NCBI GenBank assembly: GCA_049366815.1
Contig: JBMNCO010000159.1
Location: 1 to 12,854, forward strand
Reading direction: 5' to 3'
Origin: CAYNYM01 sp049366815
Lineage (GTDB): Bacteria; Desulfobacterota; DSM-4660; Desulfatiglandales; HGW-15
Length of the DNA: 12,854 nt
The stretch's first letter is position 1, and each line of letters starts with the position of its first letter. This document shows, piece by piece, positions 11,796 to 12,854 of the stretch. The notes under the pieces were generated by a model that searched no databases, was not told where the DNA came from, and was given only the letters and a program-made list of their open reading frames with translations. The position numbers were made by a program, and so were the translations under genes.

Positions 11796-12854
11796 ATGCA
11801 TTCCCGGATCCCACGCGGGTCTCCCGGTTCCGACCCTCCCGATGAAGTTCCCGACATCATCATTGAAGCAGGAATCCTGCTGACCATGGCCCGGGACAAC
11901 GCTCCGATTGAAAACGCCCGGGTAGTGATCAGGGGGGACAGGATCGTCGATATTCTGTCATCCGTCGACCAATCCGCCTATCCCGAAGGCGTCGAGGTCA
12001 TACACGCCGAGAAGGGGATCGTGATGCCCGGGCTCATCAATGCCCACGCGCACACAGCCATGACCCTGTTCCGGGGCCTTGCTGATGATCTTCCACTGAA
12101 ACAGTGGCTGTTCGACAAGATATTCCCTGCTGAGGCCCGCACCCTCTCACCGGAAACCGTCTACTGGGGAACCCTCTTGGGGTGTCTCGAAATGATCGCA
12201 TCGGGAACCACAACGGTCGTTGACGGCTATTTCTTTGAGGACGACGCGGCCCGGGCCGTCCAGAGATCGTGCATGAGGGCCCTTGTGGGACAGGGAGTCA
12301 TCGACTTCCCCGCCCCCGGAGTCGCGGATCCTCGGGACAATCTGAAAGTCGGGGAACAGTTCTTGGAAAGATGGGCCGGTATCTCTGATCTGATAACACC
12401 GGGGCTTTTTTGCCACAGTCCCGTCACCTGCTCGGATACGACCCTGAAGCGGGCCCGGGACATCTCAAAGGCCTACGGTCTCCCCCTTCAGATACACCTT
12501 TCCGAGACCCGTGAAGAGGTCGACCGGATCCTTCAGAAGACCGGGGAACGGCCCGTTCTTTACCTGGAGCATCTCGGCGTGCTCGGCCGCAACCTTGTGG
12601 CCGCCCACGGCATTCACCTGGATGATACGGAAATCGACATCCTGGCACAAAGACAGGTCAAGATCGTTCACGTCCCTGAAAGCAACATGAAACTTTCCTC
12701 CGGGGTCGCCCGGGTCCCTGAAATGGCGGCCAAAGGTGTGACCGTCGCACTCGGCACGGACGGATGTGCATCCAACAACAATCTGGATATGTTCCAGGAA
12801 ATGGATTCAACGGCAAAGATACACAAGGTCGTCTCAATGGACCCCGTCACAATG
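11796..12854 (+). CDS. mtaD: MTA/SAH deaminase-type amidohydrolase (partial, 3' end outside window)
   Basis: The first 353 residues of a metal-dependent amidohydrolase of the TatD/ATZ-type family annotated as 5-methylthioadenosine/S-adenosylhomocysteine deaminase. It would convert MTA or SAH to the inosine forms in methionine-cycle salvage. After an 18-residue extra N-terminus comes the small beta domain (DIIIEAGILLTM, 20-31). The metal ligands lie in NAHAHTAMTLFRG (HxH). FCHSPVTCS stands where many members have PHAPYTCS, keeping the His but changing the neighbours. HLSET, VAAHGIHL and HVPESNMKLSSG follow, and LGTDGCASNNNLDM supplies the catalytic Asp. The ATG at 11796 follows GAGG (11784-11787) and is taken as the start. 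The frame is open to the last base. Related members deaminate other substrates (guanine, chlorohydrolase-like), so specificity is inferred. Confidence 0.9.
   Translation, partial: MHSRIPRGSPGSDPPDEVPDIIIEAGILLTMARDNAPIENARVVIRGDRIVDILSSVDQSAYPEGVEVIHAEKGIVMPGLINAHAHTAMTLFRGLADDLPLKQWLFDKIFPAEARTLSPETVYWGTLLGCLEMIASGTTTVVDGYFFEDDAARAVQRSCMRALVGQGVIDFPAPGVADPRDNLKVGEQFLERWAGISDLITPGLFCHSPVTCSDTTLKRARDISKAYGLPLQIHLSETREEVDRILQKTGERPVLYLEHLGVLGRNLVAAHGIHLDDTEIDILAQRQVKIVHVPESNMKLSSGVARVPEMAAKGVTVALGTDGCASNNNLDMFQEMDSTAKIHKVVSMDPVTM

Noticed and set aside
1..12854. Defence island, CRISPR array, prophage or insertion sequence
   Set aside because: No regular repeat-spacer pattern, transposase, integrase, restriction or toxin-antitoxin gene was found on either strand; the genes are housekeeping or conserved hypotheticals.

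Overview
The window looks like chromosomal DNA from a Gram-negative bacterium, most probably Desulfobacterota (the former Deltaproteobacteria). The reasons are a CMP-KDO synthetase (LPS core), an IHF-beta-like protein, HflK/HflC, a DciA-type DUF721 protein, a DUF1015 protein, and gene neighbourhoods and a repeat of a kind I associate with that group. The lineage call is inference from protein character. Most of the window is housekeeping. I see no defence system, prophage, CRISPR array, tRNA or rRNA.

Layout. 1-600 has no recognisable gene and ends in a sigma70-like promoter (471-499). 601-876 encodes an HU/IHF-family protein. Thirteen bases later comes a large SRP RNA of the Bacillus scRNA type, with an Alu domain as well as the S domain (about 888-1168). 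1243-2058 is pgeF (YfiH). 2246-2582 is a decayed four-helix-bundle (23S intervening-sequence-protein type) gene between oppositely oriented arrays of an AGCCT heptad. 2623-3192 is a HAD-family 5'-nucleotidase-like gene.

From a strong promoter at 3249-3276 runs a compact plus-strand cluster: fmdB-type zinc ribbon, a second small zinc-ribbon protein, queD, kdsB and recJ (3314-6666). It meets hflC convergently at 6667-6810. hflK-hflC (8786 to 6811, minus strand) overlap by a GTGA and have their own promoter at 8823-8851. That promoter region is divergent from a DUF721/DciA gene (8918-9226). The DciA gene's stop codon interlocks with that of a minus-strand trmN6-like methyltransferase, which is coupled to an upstream DUF1015 gene (11365 to 9223, minus strand).

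11366-11795 is noncoding and holds a palindromic REP-like element (about 11581-11670) and a promoter for the last gene. That gene is an MTA/SAH deaminase-type amidohydrolase which starts at 11796 and runs off the window end.

The most notable points are three. An HU-family gene sits directly against an Alu-domain SRP RNA, which is striking because Bacillus HBsu binds exactly that RNA domain. The four-helix cassette carries three separate lesions and heptad repeats on both sides. The palindromic interspersed-repeat candidate lies before the deaminase gene.
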